Shown here: positions 7,662 to 16,184 of the stretch, piece by piece
Numbering within the stretch: position 1 is the first letter of the stretch
How the letters are laid out: every line of letters begins with the position of its first letter
NCBI RefSeq assembly: GCF_024628725.1
Contig: NZ_CP102409.1
Coordinates: 2,901,001 to 2,965,000, forward strand
Direction of reading: 5' to 3'
From: Ruegeria sp. YS9
GTDB taxonomy: Bacteria > Pseudomonadota > Alphaproteobacteria > Rhodobacterales > Rhodobacteraceae
DNA length: 64,000 nt
Program-made: the position numbers and the translations under genes
Notes under the pieces: generated by a model
Told to the model about the DNA's origin: nothing
Database searches by the model: none
The model's input: the letters and a program-made list of their open reading frames with translations, nothing else

Positions 7662-8597
7662 TTACTCTGCCGCGATCGCTTTTTCTCGCTGAGTCTTTTC
7701 GCCTTCAATCAGCAGAGTGCGGGTCGGAAACGGAATATTGATATCCGCTTCGTCCAACGCCTCTTTGACTTTGCGCTTCATATCTGCCTGGTATCGGAAG
7801 TAGTCCGAAGACTTGCACCACACGCGGACAAGAAAATCGACGCTGCTGCTGCCAAGATTGTTCACCTGGATGAACGGTTCGGGGTCAGCCAGCGAACGGG
7901 CGTCCGACATGATCGTCTCGCGAATGACGCGCTCGGCCTCCGCCAAGTTGACGCCGTATCCAACGCCAAACGTCCACTCGGCACGACGGGTCTCGTAGAC
8001 GGAATAGTTCTTGATGGTGTTTCCCCACACCTCGGCGTTGGGAACGATAACCTTGACGTTCCCCATATCCGCAATTTCGGTGTAGTTCAGGGTGATATCT
8101 TTTACAGTTCCGAGCACCCCATTCACGTCGACGAAATCGCCGATCTTGAGCGGCCGGAATAGGATGATCATCACGCCGGCTGCAACGTTGGACAATGTGC
8201 CTTGCAACGCAAGACCAATGGCCAAACCGGCGGCACCGATCAGCGCGATGATCGACGTCGTCTGCACCCCGAACGTGTTCAGAATGAACAGCCCGGTAAA
8301 CGCCAGGATCGTATAGCGCGCCAGATTGCCAAGAAAGTTGAACAGCGTATCGTCCAGGCGTTCCGAGTTTTCACCGACGCCCCGGATCTTCCGGCTGACA
8401 TATCTTGAAATCACAAGCCCAAGCACCAACAGGATCAGCGCCGCGATCGTGTTCGCGACAAGGCCAAGAAGGGCCTCGAGCGTCAGCAGGTCGCTCAGCG
8501 ATTTCCCGTCATACAGCTCGGTATTCAGAACTTGCGACAGTTCGGCCCAAACGGTGTTCGTCACGTTCTCTGCGGTCTGTGCAATCTCGTTTTCCAT
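7662..8597 (-). CDS. mscS: Small-conductance mechanosensitive channel, MscS family
   Basis: 311 residues, close to the usual MscS length. Three N-terminal membrane helices; the pore helix TM3 reads GAAGLAIGLALQGTLSNVAAGVMII with the family's Gly/Ala packing, followed by RPLKIGDFV and the beta domain (GTVKDITLNYTEI, VIVPNAEVWGNTIKNYS). It is an inner-membrane valve that opens on membrane tension to release solutes during osmotic downshock. A complete IS5-family element is inserted 77 bp upstream of the start codon and may separate the gene from its promoter or supply a new one. Confidence 0.93.
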   Translation of the reverse strand: MENEIAQTAENVTNTVWAELSQVLNTELYDGKSLSDLLTLEALLGLVANTIAALILLVLGLVISRYVSRKIRGVGENSERLDDTLFNFLGNLARYTILAFTGLFILNTFGVQTTSIIALIGAAGLAIGLALQGTLSNVAAGVMIILFRPLKIGDFVDVNGVLGTVKDITLNYTEIADMGNVKVIVPNAEVWGNTIKNYSVYETRRAEWTFGVGYGVNLAEAERVIRETIMSDARSLADPEPFIQVNNLGSSSVDFLVRVWCKSSDYFRYQADMKRKVKEALDEADINIPFPTRTLLIEGEKTQREKAIAAE

Positions 8598-8738
8598 GGT
8601 GTTCCTCGTGTTTCATCGCCTGAGTTTTTTCTTGCAGCGCGGTCCTGCCGGGTCAGACCTCGATCACGGCGCTAGGGTCAGGACGCATTGATTTCCCGCG
8701 CATGACGTGATTCACGGCCCCAAAAACGGAGCGGTGAT

Positions 8739-9086
8739 ATGAGCGACCTTTACTGGCTGAGCGATGAGCAGATGGCCAAGCTTACCCCTTTTTTCCCGAA
8801 GTCGCACGGCAAGCCACGTGTCGATGACAAGCGCGTCCTGAGTGGGATTATCTTCATCAATCGCAATGGTTTGCGCTGGCGTGACGCTCCTGCCGCCTAT
8901 GGTCCGCACAAGACGCTCTACAGCCGCTGGAAGCGCTGGAGCGAGAAAGGCATCTTTGCGCGGATGATGGCGGGTCTGGCCGCCGAACACGGCGAACAGA
9001 AGACCGTGATGATCGACGCGACCTACCTCAAGGCCCATCGAACAGCGACCAGTCTGGCCGCGAAAAAGGGGGGCGTGGGCGCCTGA
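8739..9086 (+). CDS. IS5-family transposase, OrfA
   Basis: 115 residues: LYWLSDEQMAKLTPFFP, GIIFINRNGLRWRDAP, LYSRWKRWSEKGIF and MIDATYLKAHRTA, which contains the first catalytic Asp. It ends soon after AAAAAGGGGGG (9063-9073). At this slippery run a -1 shift enters the second frame, where GRLIGRTKGGMN continues the family sequence, so the active transposase is a fusion of both frames. Confidence 0.9.
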   Translation: MSDLYWLSDEQMAKLTPFFPKSHGKPRVDDKRVLSGIIFINRNGLRWRDAPAAYGPHKTLYSRWKRWSEKGIFARMMAGLAAEHGEQKTVMIDATYLKAHRTATSLAAKKGGVGA

Positions 9087-9106
9087 TCGGTCGAACCAAA
9101 GGCGGC

Positions 9107-9496
9107 ATGAACACCAAACTGCACGCCATCTGCGATAGCCAAGGCCGCCCACTCAACCTGTTCGTCACCGCCGGTCAGGTCAGCGACTACATCGGTGCGC
9201 GGGCGTTGCTCAGCAGCCTGCCAAAGGTCGACTGGCTGCTCGGGGATCGCGGTTACGATGCCGATTGGTTCCGGGAAGCGTTGCAAGACAAAGGGATACG
9301 CGCCTGCATCCCTGGACGAAAGCAGCGCAAGAAAGCCGTCAGATACGATAAGCGTCGATACAAACGCCGAAACCGGATCGAGATCATGTTCGGCAGGCTG
9401 AAGGATTGGCGGCGCGTGGCAACCCGCTACGACCGTTGCCCAAAGGTCTTCCTCTCTGCCATCGCTCTGGCCGCGCTCGTCATCTACTGGTTATGA
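9107..9496 (+). CDS. IS5-family transposase, OrfB (frameshift partner)
   Basis: 129 residues from the first ATG, but in the fused product this frame is entered near 9068. It has the second Asp region (WLLGDRGYDADWFR) and the YKRRNRIEIMFGRLKDWRR block with the catalytic Glu (Y-x2-R-x3-E-x6-K). With OrfA it supplies the full DDE triad, so the transposase is probably functional. Confidence 0.9.
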   Translation: MNTKLHAICDSQGRPLNLFVTAGQVSDYIGARALLSSLPKVDWLLGDRGYDADWFREALQDKGIRACIPGRKQRKKAVRYDKRRYKRRNRIEIMFGRLKDWRRVATRYDRCPKVFLSAIALAALVIYWL

Positions 9497-9537
9497 ATCC
9501 TGACCCTAGATCTTAACATAAATCCACTTCTTATTGG

Positions 9538-9566
9538 CAGAAAGCTCGGAGCGGAAAGCTCCGAGC
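9538..9566 (-). terminator. Rho-independent terminator after the 126-aa membrane protein gene
   Basis: Perfect 9-bp stem GCTCGGAGC/GCTCCGAGC with a 5-nt loop (9544-9566), followed on the minus strand by TTTCTG, 15 bp past the stop codon at 9581. Confidence 0.6.
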
Positions 9567-9580
9567 CGCGTTCCCTACCA

Positions 9581-9961
9581 TCAGGACTGACTAAGTTTCT
9601 TGAGTTGCAGGAAGCTCATCACCGCAAGAAACGCAAAGAATGCGGGATCCGACCAACCAAAGCCAGTGAAGATACCTGTCAGCGCCGCATATAGCGTTAC
9701 GACAAAACCAAGTGCGTTGGTTGCCATCAGCCCGGTCAGCAGCTTCCGGGCGGTTGCACCGTCGGTCACATCCCTAAGAAGAAAGCCAATAATGGCAATC
9801 CCTCCAAGAAAAATGCTGTTGTGCTGCGACAGGAACCAGGCGTAGCGGTCATTCAGCTCCAATCCGTAGTTTGGCCACAGAAAACCAGGCAGAAAAAACA
9901 GCGCAAAGGCAAACAACGCATAGATTGTGCTGTGAAGGGTCAGGAATGTTCGATTGCTCAT
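9581..9961 (-). CDS. Four-helix integral membrane protein of unknown function
   Basis: 126 residues with four hydrophobic segments: STIYALFAFALFFLPGFLW, IFLGGIAIIGFLL, LLTGLMATNALGFVVTLYAAL and AFFAFLAVMSF. No enzymatic motif. It lies 44 bp downstream of the YdhR-like gene on the same strand, and both point away from a LysR regulator, so they probably form its target operon. A terminator hairpin follows. Confidence 0.7.
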   Translation of the reverse strand: MSNRTFLTLHSTIYALFAFALFFLPGFLWPNYGLELNDRYAWFLSQHNSIFLGGIAIIGFLLRDVTDGATARKLLTGLMATNALGFVVTLYAALTGIFTGFGWSDPAFFAFLAVMSFLQLKKLSQS

Positions 9962-10004
9962 TTGAAAGCTCCTTGTATGTGCGCAAGTTTAAGAGGGATC
10001 CTGA

Positions 10005-10325
10005 TCAGACTACCTCGCGCAAGGGGGCGTTGGTGATTGAGCTGAGGTCTTCCATGATATCAAACACATGGTCCGACGTTACGGTGACACCGATTGCCGC
10101 CAGACGCTTCACGTGCATCGCCTTGTAGGTTTCCAGGGCGGCGAGATCCCGGAACAAATAGGTCGAACCGAAATCACCACTGCTTTCATCAACGGTCCAG
10201 ATTTTCCAGATCACACCAGCTTCCTGCGCAATGCTTTCAGCCAACCGCATAGTGCCCTCGGCAAATTCTTCGGTCATGGGGCCGTCATATGTCATGTGTA
10301 GGTCCCAGATTTTCATCGTGCTCAT
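10005..10325 (-). CDS. YdhR-like putative mono-oxygenase
   Basis: 106 residues from the ATG at 10325, which has AAAGGA 9 nt upstream; a 24-residue upstream extension lacks a ribosome binding site. The sequence (WDLHMTYDGPM, AEGTMRLAESIAQEAGVIWKIWTVDE, FGSTYLFRDLAALETYKAMH) matches the YdhR family of small ferredoxin-like-fold proteins related to antibiotic-biosynthesis mono-oxygenases; the substrate is unknown. It is divergent from the LysR gene, with a shared 10-bp inverted repeat in between. Confidence 0.8.
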   Translation of the reverse strand: MSTMKIWDLHMTYDGPMTEEFAEGTMRLAESIAQEAGVIWKIWTVDESSGDFGSTYLFRDLAALETYKAMHVKRLAAIGVTVTSDHVFDIMEDLSSITNAPLREVV

Positions 10326-10412
10326 CAGCTTTGTCCTTTTGACTTTCTCGCTCCGGTTTTGCGTGTGGCGAAGCGTGTGGTTTCCATTGCCAAGCAAGAT
10401 AGTCAGGGATAT

Positions 10413-10463
10413 TTGTTAGATAAACAGCCATTTTTAGATCGCGATGTAAGGAATATCTAACAA
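10413..10463. promoter_or_regulatory. Perfect 10-bp inverted repeat, candidate LysR operator
   Basis: TTGTTAGATA (10413-10422) and TATCTAACAA (10454-10463) are perfect inverted copies separated by 31 bp. The right copy touches the ATG of the LysR gene and the left copy lies in the promoter region of the divergent YdhR-like gene. This placement suits autorepression plus control of the divergent operon. Confidence 0.6.
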
Positions 10464-11359
10464 TGAGGCGAAATGAGTTGAACGACGTGTCGATATTCGT
10501 GGCGGTTGCTCAAGAGAACGGTTTCCGCGCGGCGGCTGAAAAACTGAAACTTGGAGCGGGTTCGGTAAGTGAAGCTGTCCAGAGGTTCGAAGATCGCCTT
10601 GGCGTGCGCCTGATCGAAAGATCGACCCGGGCCATCGCCCTGACCAAAGCGGGCGAACTTCTTTTTCGCCGTAGCCTGCCAGCAATCAATGATCTGGAAA
10701 CAGCACTGAAAAGTATTCACGACCTAAACGAAGATCTGTCGGGCACGCTTCGGCTAACGGCCCCGACCGCCGCGGGCCAATTGTTTCTGGATGCCCTAAT
10801 CACAGGATTTGCAAAAGAACATCCGGCGGTGGCGATTGAACTAATTTATGACGAAACAAAAGTCGATCTCGTAACCAGCGGGGTTGATGCTGCTATCCGT
10901 GCTGAGACCCTGCTTGATCCTGATACATATGCCATCGCAATTGGCCCTACACTGAAGATGACGATTGTCGCGTCCCCCGAATATCTAGCCAATTGCCCGC
11001 CCCTAGAGAAACCGGCCGATGTGGCGGCACATAGCGGGGTCTGTTTTGCTATTACAGGTGCTGACAAGCTGGCCCCGTGGGAATTTGCAGGCACAGACGG
11101 CCCCTATTCGGTCATGCCGCGTCCCAAGATCGTCACCAACGACGTGACCTCCATCCTTGAAGGCGCAAAGGCGGGGCTTGGGCTGGCCTATATCTTTGCA
11201 AGCTCTGTCGAGAGCTCGCTGGAAGACGGCAGGTTGGTTCAGGTTCTGGAAGGCCAGACCGCTGATTTGCCCCGGTTCTCCCTGAACTATCTATCCAAGC
11301 GCAATATGCCGCCCCGTGTCAGAGCTTTCGTTGATTATGCGAAACGGTGCAATCCTTAA
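10463..11359 (+). CDS. LysR-family transcriptional regulator
   Basis: 298 residues. The N-terminal winged HTH (MRRNELNDVSIFVAVAQENG, GAGSVSEAVQRFEDRLGVRL, TRAIALTKAG) is followed by a periplasmic-binding-like effector domain from about residue 90. It belongs to the subgroup in which the HTH Ser-Gln-Pro core is replaced (GSVSEAV). It faces away from the YdhR-like/membrane-protein pair and probably regulates it through the inverted repeat at 10413-10463. Confidence 0.88.
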   Translation: MRRNELNDVSIFVAVAQENGFRAAAEKLKLGAGSVSEAVQRFEDRLGVRLIERSTRAIALTKAGELLFRRSLPAINDLETALKSIHDLNEDLSGTLRLTAPTAAGQLFLDALITGFAKEHPAVAIELIYDETKVDLVTSGVDAAIRAETLLDPDTYAIAIGPTLKMTIVASPEYLANCPPLEKPADVAAHSGVCFAITGADKLAPWEFAGTDGPYSVMPRPKIVTNDVTSILEGAKAGLGLAYIFASSVESSLEDGRLVQVLEGQTADLPRFSLNYLSKRNMPPRVRAFVDYAKRCNP

Positions 11360-12140
11360 ACAAAATCGCTAATCTCTGCACTATCAAACAAGTTCCGTTT
11401 CTTGGAACCGAATTGAAGCTTGGTGGAGCATCATCAAGGGTCCAGTACGGGCCGATTCACGGAGCTTTGCAAAGCCCGATTTCTGCCCAAAACAGTCATT
11501 GGAACATCGTGCAGTATCCGGAAAAATGGGCTCGTCACTGCCCTTCGCCGCTCTGATCATGAAAGGCGGCTTTCGGCAGTGGCGGAGATGCTGCACGTGC
11601 GAAGGGTCCTGCGCCGTAAGCGGCAGCTTTGCGCAGGGAGCGGTCCAACGGGTTGGCATCCTCGACCGGCAGAATTGTCACGCACTGCCGTCGTACGCCC
11701 GGCTTGTCACGCTGCACGGCGAACTAACGGCCGGATTGACGAAGCTGCATTGCAGCGGCGCCCCTCTATGGGAATCGTCGTACTCGACCAACGCCATCAC
11801 GGGCTATGTCCGGTGATCGCGCATTGCACTAGTTCGAGCGGAGCGCAGCATCTGTCGCGATGGGCTCTGAGCAGTCGGTCAGCCATGATAGTCCCAGCGA
11901 CAGCTTCGGAATTCCGAATGGCGGCCTAGGGGGCTAAGCTAATGCAACGGCAAAATCGTCTCAAATCTCATAATGACCGCTTTTGGGTCTGGGTTGGATA
12001 GCGAACCGCCGCAGCGCCGCAAGTCCGCTTTGAGCCCAAAGTGCTAAATGCTGCATCAAACATCAAAGTCCGCTTTCTGGATGCTTAAATTTTGAAATTA
12101 TCAAAATTTTTTGAAGAGGCCCGCAGGCATACGCGAGTTT
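11360..12140. other. Intergenic region with repeats, no convincing gene
   Basis: About 780 bp in which frames on both strands are short and unlike known proteins. AAGTCCGCTTT occurs twice (12021-12031 and 12066-12076). A 9-bp stem AAATTTTGA/TCAAAATTT (12087-12109) followed by TT may be a terminator. The region looks like decaying sequence between two regulatory units. Confidence 0.6.
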
Positions 12141-13058
12141 CTAGTACATCACTTCTATCGCCTCGCTTGACGCCGCAAGTGCTGTGACATGTGATTTTAG
12201 TACATCAACGAACTGGTCGCGTGCTTCGTTTGGCTCTGACTGAACTGGAAAGAGAAGCCCAAACGACATCCAGCGTTCGGGCGTTATGGGGATGGTTCGA
12301 ATGCGATCTCTATCTACGTTGGCCGCTACAAGCTCATCTGCAATTGTGACACCACCGCCATCCGCTACGAGGGCACATGCCAGCGAGGAAGATGCGACTT
12401 CGCAGGTTTGTTTTGGTAGTATCCCAGCGGATCGAAACATATCATCCAGTTGATCGCGCAGAAGCAATCCGTGCATCAGCCTGACAATAGGAACGTCACC
12501 TAAATCATCAATGGAAACCTCCTTCAGATCAGCAAGCGGATGATCAATTGGTACGACGGCTTGTGCTCTAACGCGCAACAGCAGTTCAGTCTGGATGTCG
12601 GGGTGTTCGACGGGAAGCGCACCAATGCCCACGTCATATTCTCGACCGGCCAGCCACTTCCCAGCCTCTCTGCGGGCACGTACATCCAGGCTGACATTTG
12701 TATCAGGGTTCGCCCTTACAAATTGACCGACAGCAGGGGAAGCCAGCGCGCGCGCGATGCGCGGCATTGCGACGATCCGAAGGTTCTGAGTGCGGCCTGC
12801 ACGAATCTCGGCGGCGATGCCTGGGATTTCATCCAGGTTGTCGAGGATGCGACCAGCTTCGCGATAAAATGCAAGTCCCTCGGGTGTTGGAGTGAGGTTC
12901 CGGCCGCTTCGATCAAAAAGATCAAGCCGCAACTCCCCCTCAAGACCGGAAACCAACCGGCTCACCGCTGGTTGCGAAAGGTGCAGTATTTTTGCTGCTG
13001 CTGCGAGTGATCCCTCAGACAGCGTTGCTCTGAATGCACGAAGCGCTTTGATGTTCAT
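12141..13058 (-). CDS. LysR-family regulator of the tct operon
   Basis: 305 residues from the ATG at 13058 (GGTGG upstream); a GTG at 13073 is an alternative. The HTH is canonical: MNIKALRAFRATLSEGSLAAAAKILHLSQPAVSRLVSGLE. The effector domain follows from about residue 90 (LRIVAMPRIARALASP). It is divergently transcribed from the TctCBA operon across ~110 bp rich in TTTGCA/TTGCAA-like words, the usual arrangement for a LysR activator and its transporter, so it probably senses the transported acid. Confidence 0.9.
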   Translation of the reverse strand: MNIKALRAFRATLSEGSLAAAAKILHLSQPAVSRLVSGLEGELRLDLFDRSGRNLTPTPEGLAFYREAGRILDNLDEIPGIAAEIRAGRTQNLRIVAMPRIARALASPAVGQFVRANPDTNVSLDVRARREAGKWLAGREYDVGIGALPVEHPDIQTELLLRVRAQAVVPIDHPLADLKEVSIDDLGDVPIVRLMHGLLLRDQLDDMFRSAGILPKQTCEVASSSLACALVADGGGVTIADELVAANVDRDRIRTIPITPERWMSFGLLFPVQSEPNEARDQFVDVLKSHVTALAASSEAIEVMY

Positions 13059-13167
13059 GTTTGCCACCGTCACTTACATCTTTTGCAAGTAAACTAAACA
13101 TCTTTGCATTTTTCGCAATCTCTGTGATCTGCTAGGTGAGACCAGAAGAGAATTTAGGGAGGACTCT

Positions 13168-14127
13168 ATGAAACGCAGAAAACTCATTTCTGCCGCACTG
13201 GCAGGCATCGCCCTTACGGCATCAGCCACAGCCAGCTTTGCGGCTGACTGGCCCAAGCGCCCGATCAACCTGGTTGTACCCTACAAGGCAGGCGGCGGCA
13301 CTGATGCCTATGCCCGCGCTATCTCAGCGGCAGCCGAAGGCATTTTGGAAGTGCCGGTTGTTGTCGTGAACAAACCCGGCTCGGGTGGCTTGAATGGAGC
13401 CAATTCTGTCGTTGGCGCACGGCCTGATGGCTACACGATGATGATGACCTCTGGTGGCTCATTCTTGCTGTCCACCATGACCCGCGACACCGACATTGAT
13501 GCACTGGACAGCTTTGAGTTCGTTGCGCAGGTCGGCCAATTGCAAACCTCGCTGATGGTCCCGAAAGACAGCCCGTTTCAGACTGTTCAGGACGTGATCG
13601 ACGCGGCCAAGGCTGATCCTGGATCGCTTCGTTGGGCGCATTCAGGCCGCGGTGGTTTCCACCATGTGGGCGGTCTGGGCTTTCTCGCCAATAACGGCAT
13701 TGAAGCGCAAGACGTTCCGTTCAAGGGCGGAGGGCCAACTCGCGCCGCTCTAATCGGGGAACAAGCTGACTTCGGCTTCCTGGGCGTACAACAGCTGGCC
13801 GGATTCGAAGATCAACTGCGCGCTCTGGCAGTCAACAGTCAAGAACGCGATGCCATCATGAAGGATGTGCCTGCTTTTGGCGAGTTGGGCATTCCGTTTG
13901 CAGCTGTGTCCTCGCCGGTGATCGTGTTTGCTCCGAAGGGCACGCCTGCTGAAGTGATCGCGGCGATGGAAATAGCGCTGGAACAGATCGCAGCGAAGCC
14001 TGAATTTGCTGAATTGCTGGCGTCGCGTGGGACCGGTCCAGTCTATCAGAGCGGCGCAGACGCCAAGGCAACACTGAGCTCTATGAAAGAGGACGCCACT
14101 CCTTTGGTTGAAAGCTTGACCAACTAA
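13168..14127 (+). CDS. tctC: Tripartite tricarboxylate transporter substrate-binding protein (TctC/Bug)
   Basis: 319 residues with a signal peptide (MKRRKLISAALAGIALTASA..SFA) preceded by GGGAGG. The mature start WPKRPINLVVPYKAGGGTDAYAR and NKPGSGGLNG are diagnostic of Bug/TctC periplasmic receptors, which capture carboxylic acids. First gene of a TctC-TctB-TctA-lyase operon. Bug proteins bind ligands from citrate to aromatic acids, so the ligand cannot be fixed from sequence; the co-operonic lyase suggests a di- or tricarboxylic acid. Confidence 0.93.
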   Translation: MKRRKLISAALAGIALTASATASFAADWPKRPINLVVPYKAGGGTDAYARAISAAAEGILEVPVVVVNKPGSGGLNGANSVVGARPDGYTMMMTSGGSFLLSTMTRDTDIDALDSFEFVAQVGQLQTSLMVPKDSPFQTVQDVIDAAKADPGSLRWAHSGRGGFHHVGGLGFLANNGIEAQDVPFKGGGPTRAALIGEQADFGFLGVQQLAGFEDQLRALAVNSQERDAIMKDVPAFGELGIPFAAVSSPVIVFAPKGTPAEVIAAMEIALEQIAAKPEFAELLASRGTGPVYQSGADAKATLSSMKEDATPLVESLTN

Positions 14128-14196
14128 GTCCTCACGGCCGGGGGATCGATGATCTCCCGGCTTCTTTCTGTCCACGCATTTTTCAGGGAGGATGAC

Positions 14197-14664
14197 ATGC
14201 GCGCTTATGCCGAAGGTCTTGTGCTGGCCATCGTTTCACTTGTGGCCATCTGGGGCGCGTGGCAGGTGCCAGCTGCATCGCCCGGCGACACTTGGGCCGG
14301 GATCGTGCCCTTTGCTGCCTCCGTCGCTCTTTTGGGCTTGTCGGGTCTCTTGTTACTAGGTGCATCCCGTCAGACTGGAGATGTCGCTACAGCAAGCGGA
14401 GACAGCGGTGCCACTATCCAGATCATCGCGCTGTTCATCATTGCGCTGATCTACCAACAGTCATTCCGTTGGTTTGGCTACTTGCTACCCACGGCCATAG
14501 TAGCTCCCATCGTGCTGTATATGTTCGGTGTGCGGAGCTGGATCGGCCTTGCGGTCTCCGTGGTCATCTGCCCGCTGGTGTTCCACCTCATCTTTTTTGT
14601 GCTGCTTGGTGTTTTCCCGCCCTATGGCGAAGTGTTTGACCTGCTCAGCTGGATACAGGGGTAA
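14197..14664 (+). CDS. tctB: Tripartite tricarboxylate transporter small membrane subunit TctB
   Basis: 155 residues from the ATG at 14197, preceded by AGGGAGGATGAC; an upstream in-frame ATG (14149) is less likely. Four hydrophobic segments (GLVLAIVSLVAIWGAW, GIVPFAASVALLGLSGLLLLGA, IIALFIIALIYQQ, VVICPLVFHLIFFVLLGVFPP) fit TctB, the small inner-membrane partner of TctA. Operon gene two, 69 bp after tctC and 5 bp before tctA. Confidence 0.88.
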   Translation: MRAYAEGLVLAIVSLVAIWGAWQVPAASPGDTWAGIVPFAASVALLGLSGLLLLGASRQTGDVATASGDSGATIQIIALFIIALIYQQSFRWFGYLLPTAIVAPIVLYMFGVRSWIGLAVSVVICPLVFHLIFFVLLGVFPPYGEVFDLLSWIQG

Positions 14665-14669
14665 GTCTC

Positions 14670-16184
14670 ATGGAAATTTTTCCCGCCCTTCTTTCGGTCA
14701 TCACCGACCCAATGCTGCTCTTTGCCATCGTCCTTGCCGCTGCCGTGGGCATGATCGTGGGCGCAACGCCGGGTCTGACAGCTTCAGCGGCAATCGCGAT
14801 GCTGCTGCCAATCACCTTCTATATGTCGCCCCTCTTTGCGCTCGCCTTTCTTTATGTGATCGGAAAATCCGGGCGCTATGGCGGTTCCATCGCAGCGATC
14901 CTGTTTAATACGCCTGGCACAGCCGCGAGCGCCGCGACGCAGATTGACGGCTATCCACTGGCCCGCGCTGGTAAGGCAGGTAAAGCAATGAAGGTTGCCA
15001 CGATCTCATCTGTGATCGGCGATCTCATGGGCGACATTCTGTTGGTTGTTGGCGTTGGTTTCATCGCGGCAATTGCGCTGAAACTCGGACCACCGGAAAC
15101 CTTTGCCATCTATTTTGCGGCCTTTGTGGTGATCGGTTCGGTAATCGGAAAGTCCATCGTCAAAGGTCTGGCCTCTGCGCTCCTGGGTATTCTGGTGGCA
15201 ATGGTTGGGCTCGATCCAATTTCCAGCGAAGAGCGTTACACATTCGGCTCGTTCGATCTCTCCAACGGGATCGGCCTCGTACCGCTGATGATTGGTGTCT
15301 TTGTCTTAGGTGAAGTCTTTGCGCAGCTCGAAGAACGGCGAAAAGCAACTGGCGAGACCAAGGAAAACGAAAGCTCTGCTGATGGCAATGATCTGACATG
15401 GGAGGAATACAAACCCTGTCTGCCCCATGCTGTGCGTGGTGGTTTCATCGGTGCTGGCATTGGTGTTTTGCCGGGTCTGGGGTCAGCTATTGCGGCTTTC
15501 ATCTCCTATGGGGAAGGCAAGCGCCGCGCGAAGAACCCCGAACAATGGGGCAAGGGCGCATTGGAAGGTGTCGCCGCGCCAGAAGCGGCCAACAACGCAG
15601 TGTCCGGCCCGTCCATGGCTCCGCTGCTGACTTTAGGTATTCCAGGCTCGACCATCGGCGCGATCCTGTTGGGTGTGTTCCTGATCCATGGCATCCAGGT
15701 CGGGCCGACGCTTTTCCTGACCGACAAGGAACTGGTCTACAAGCTCTTTGCTTGTGGTATGCTCGGCATCCTCGCATATGGCCTGATCGGCTATTTCGGT
15801 GCCACGCAAGTCGCCCGATTGATCCTGAAAATCCCGACCAATGTGCTCTATCCGCTGATCTTCATGACGGCCTTTGTTGCGGCCTATTCGGCGCGCGGCT
15901 CTATGTTCGATGTGACGGTGATGACCTGTGCTGGTTTCGTCGGCTGGCTGATGCGCAAATATGACTTCAACATTGCGGCCTTCGTGATCTCCTTCGTTCT
16001 GGCCAAGGGCGCAGAAGAAACATTCCGGCAATCCCTGCTGATGTCAGATGGCGGTGCGCTGATCTTTGTCGAACGACCGATTGCGCTCGCCTTCCTGATC
16101 CTTGGTGCCGGGGCGATTGCCTTCCGCGTTCGCGGAATCATGAAAGAACGCAAACTGGCGCAAGGAGGGTTGGGTGATGCTTGA
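14670..16184 (+). CDS. tctA: Tripartite tricarboxylate transporter large permease TctA
   Basis: 504 residues, the normal TctA length, with about 12 membrane segments. Conserved family blocks: GMIVGATPGLTASAAIAMLLP (residues 27-47), YGGSIAAILFNTPGTAASAATQIDGYPLA, and GVLPGLGSAIAAFISYG (repeat block). It forms the translocation channel of this ATP-independent secondary transporter with TctB. Its last codons overlap the following lyase start by 8 bp, so transporter and enzyme are co-translated. Confidence 0.95.
   Translation: MEIFPALLSVITDPMLLFAIVLAAAVGMIVGATPGLTASAAIAMLLPITFYMSPLFALAFLYVIGKSGRYGGSIAAILFNTPGTAASAATQIDGYPLARAGKAGKAMKVATISSVIGDLMGDILLVVGVGFIAAIALKLGPPETFAIYFAAFVVIGSVIGKSIVKGLASALLGILVAMVGLDPISSEERYTFGSFDLSNGIGLVPLMIGVFVLGEVFAQLEERRKATGETKENESSADGNDLTWEEYKPCLPHAVRGGFIGAGIGVLPGLGSAIAAFISYGEGKRRAKNPEQWGKGALEGVAAPEAANNAVSGPSMAPLLTLGIPGSTIGAILLGVFLIHGIQVGPTLFLTDKELVYKLFACGMLGILAYGLIGYFGATQVARLILKIPTNVLYPLIFMTAFVAAYSARGSMFDVTVMTCAGFVGWLMRKYDFNIAAFVISFVLAKGAEETFRQSLLMSDGGALIFVERPIALAFLILGAGAIAFRVRGIMKERKLAQGGLGDA

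Larger units (their letters stand above)
8675..9506 (+). mobile_element. Complete IS5-family (IS427-group) insertion sequence, 832 bp
   Basis: Terminal inverted repeats GGGTCAGGA (8675-8683) and TCCTGACCC (9498-9506). The dinucleotide TA flanks both ends (8673-8674 and 9507-9508), a typical IS427-group target duplication. It contains two overlapping transposase frames joined by a probable -1 frameshift. Ends and duplication are intact, so the insertion is probably recent. Confidence 0.92.

Noticed and set aside
11420..11929. Overlapping frames of 90-170 codons in the 11.4-12.1 kb gap
   Set aside because: No domains, no start signals, and Cys/Arg/Ser-rich compositions typical of out-of-frame GC-rich sequence.
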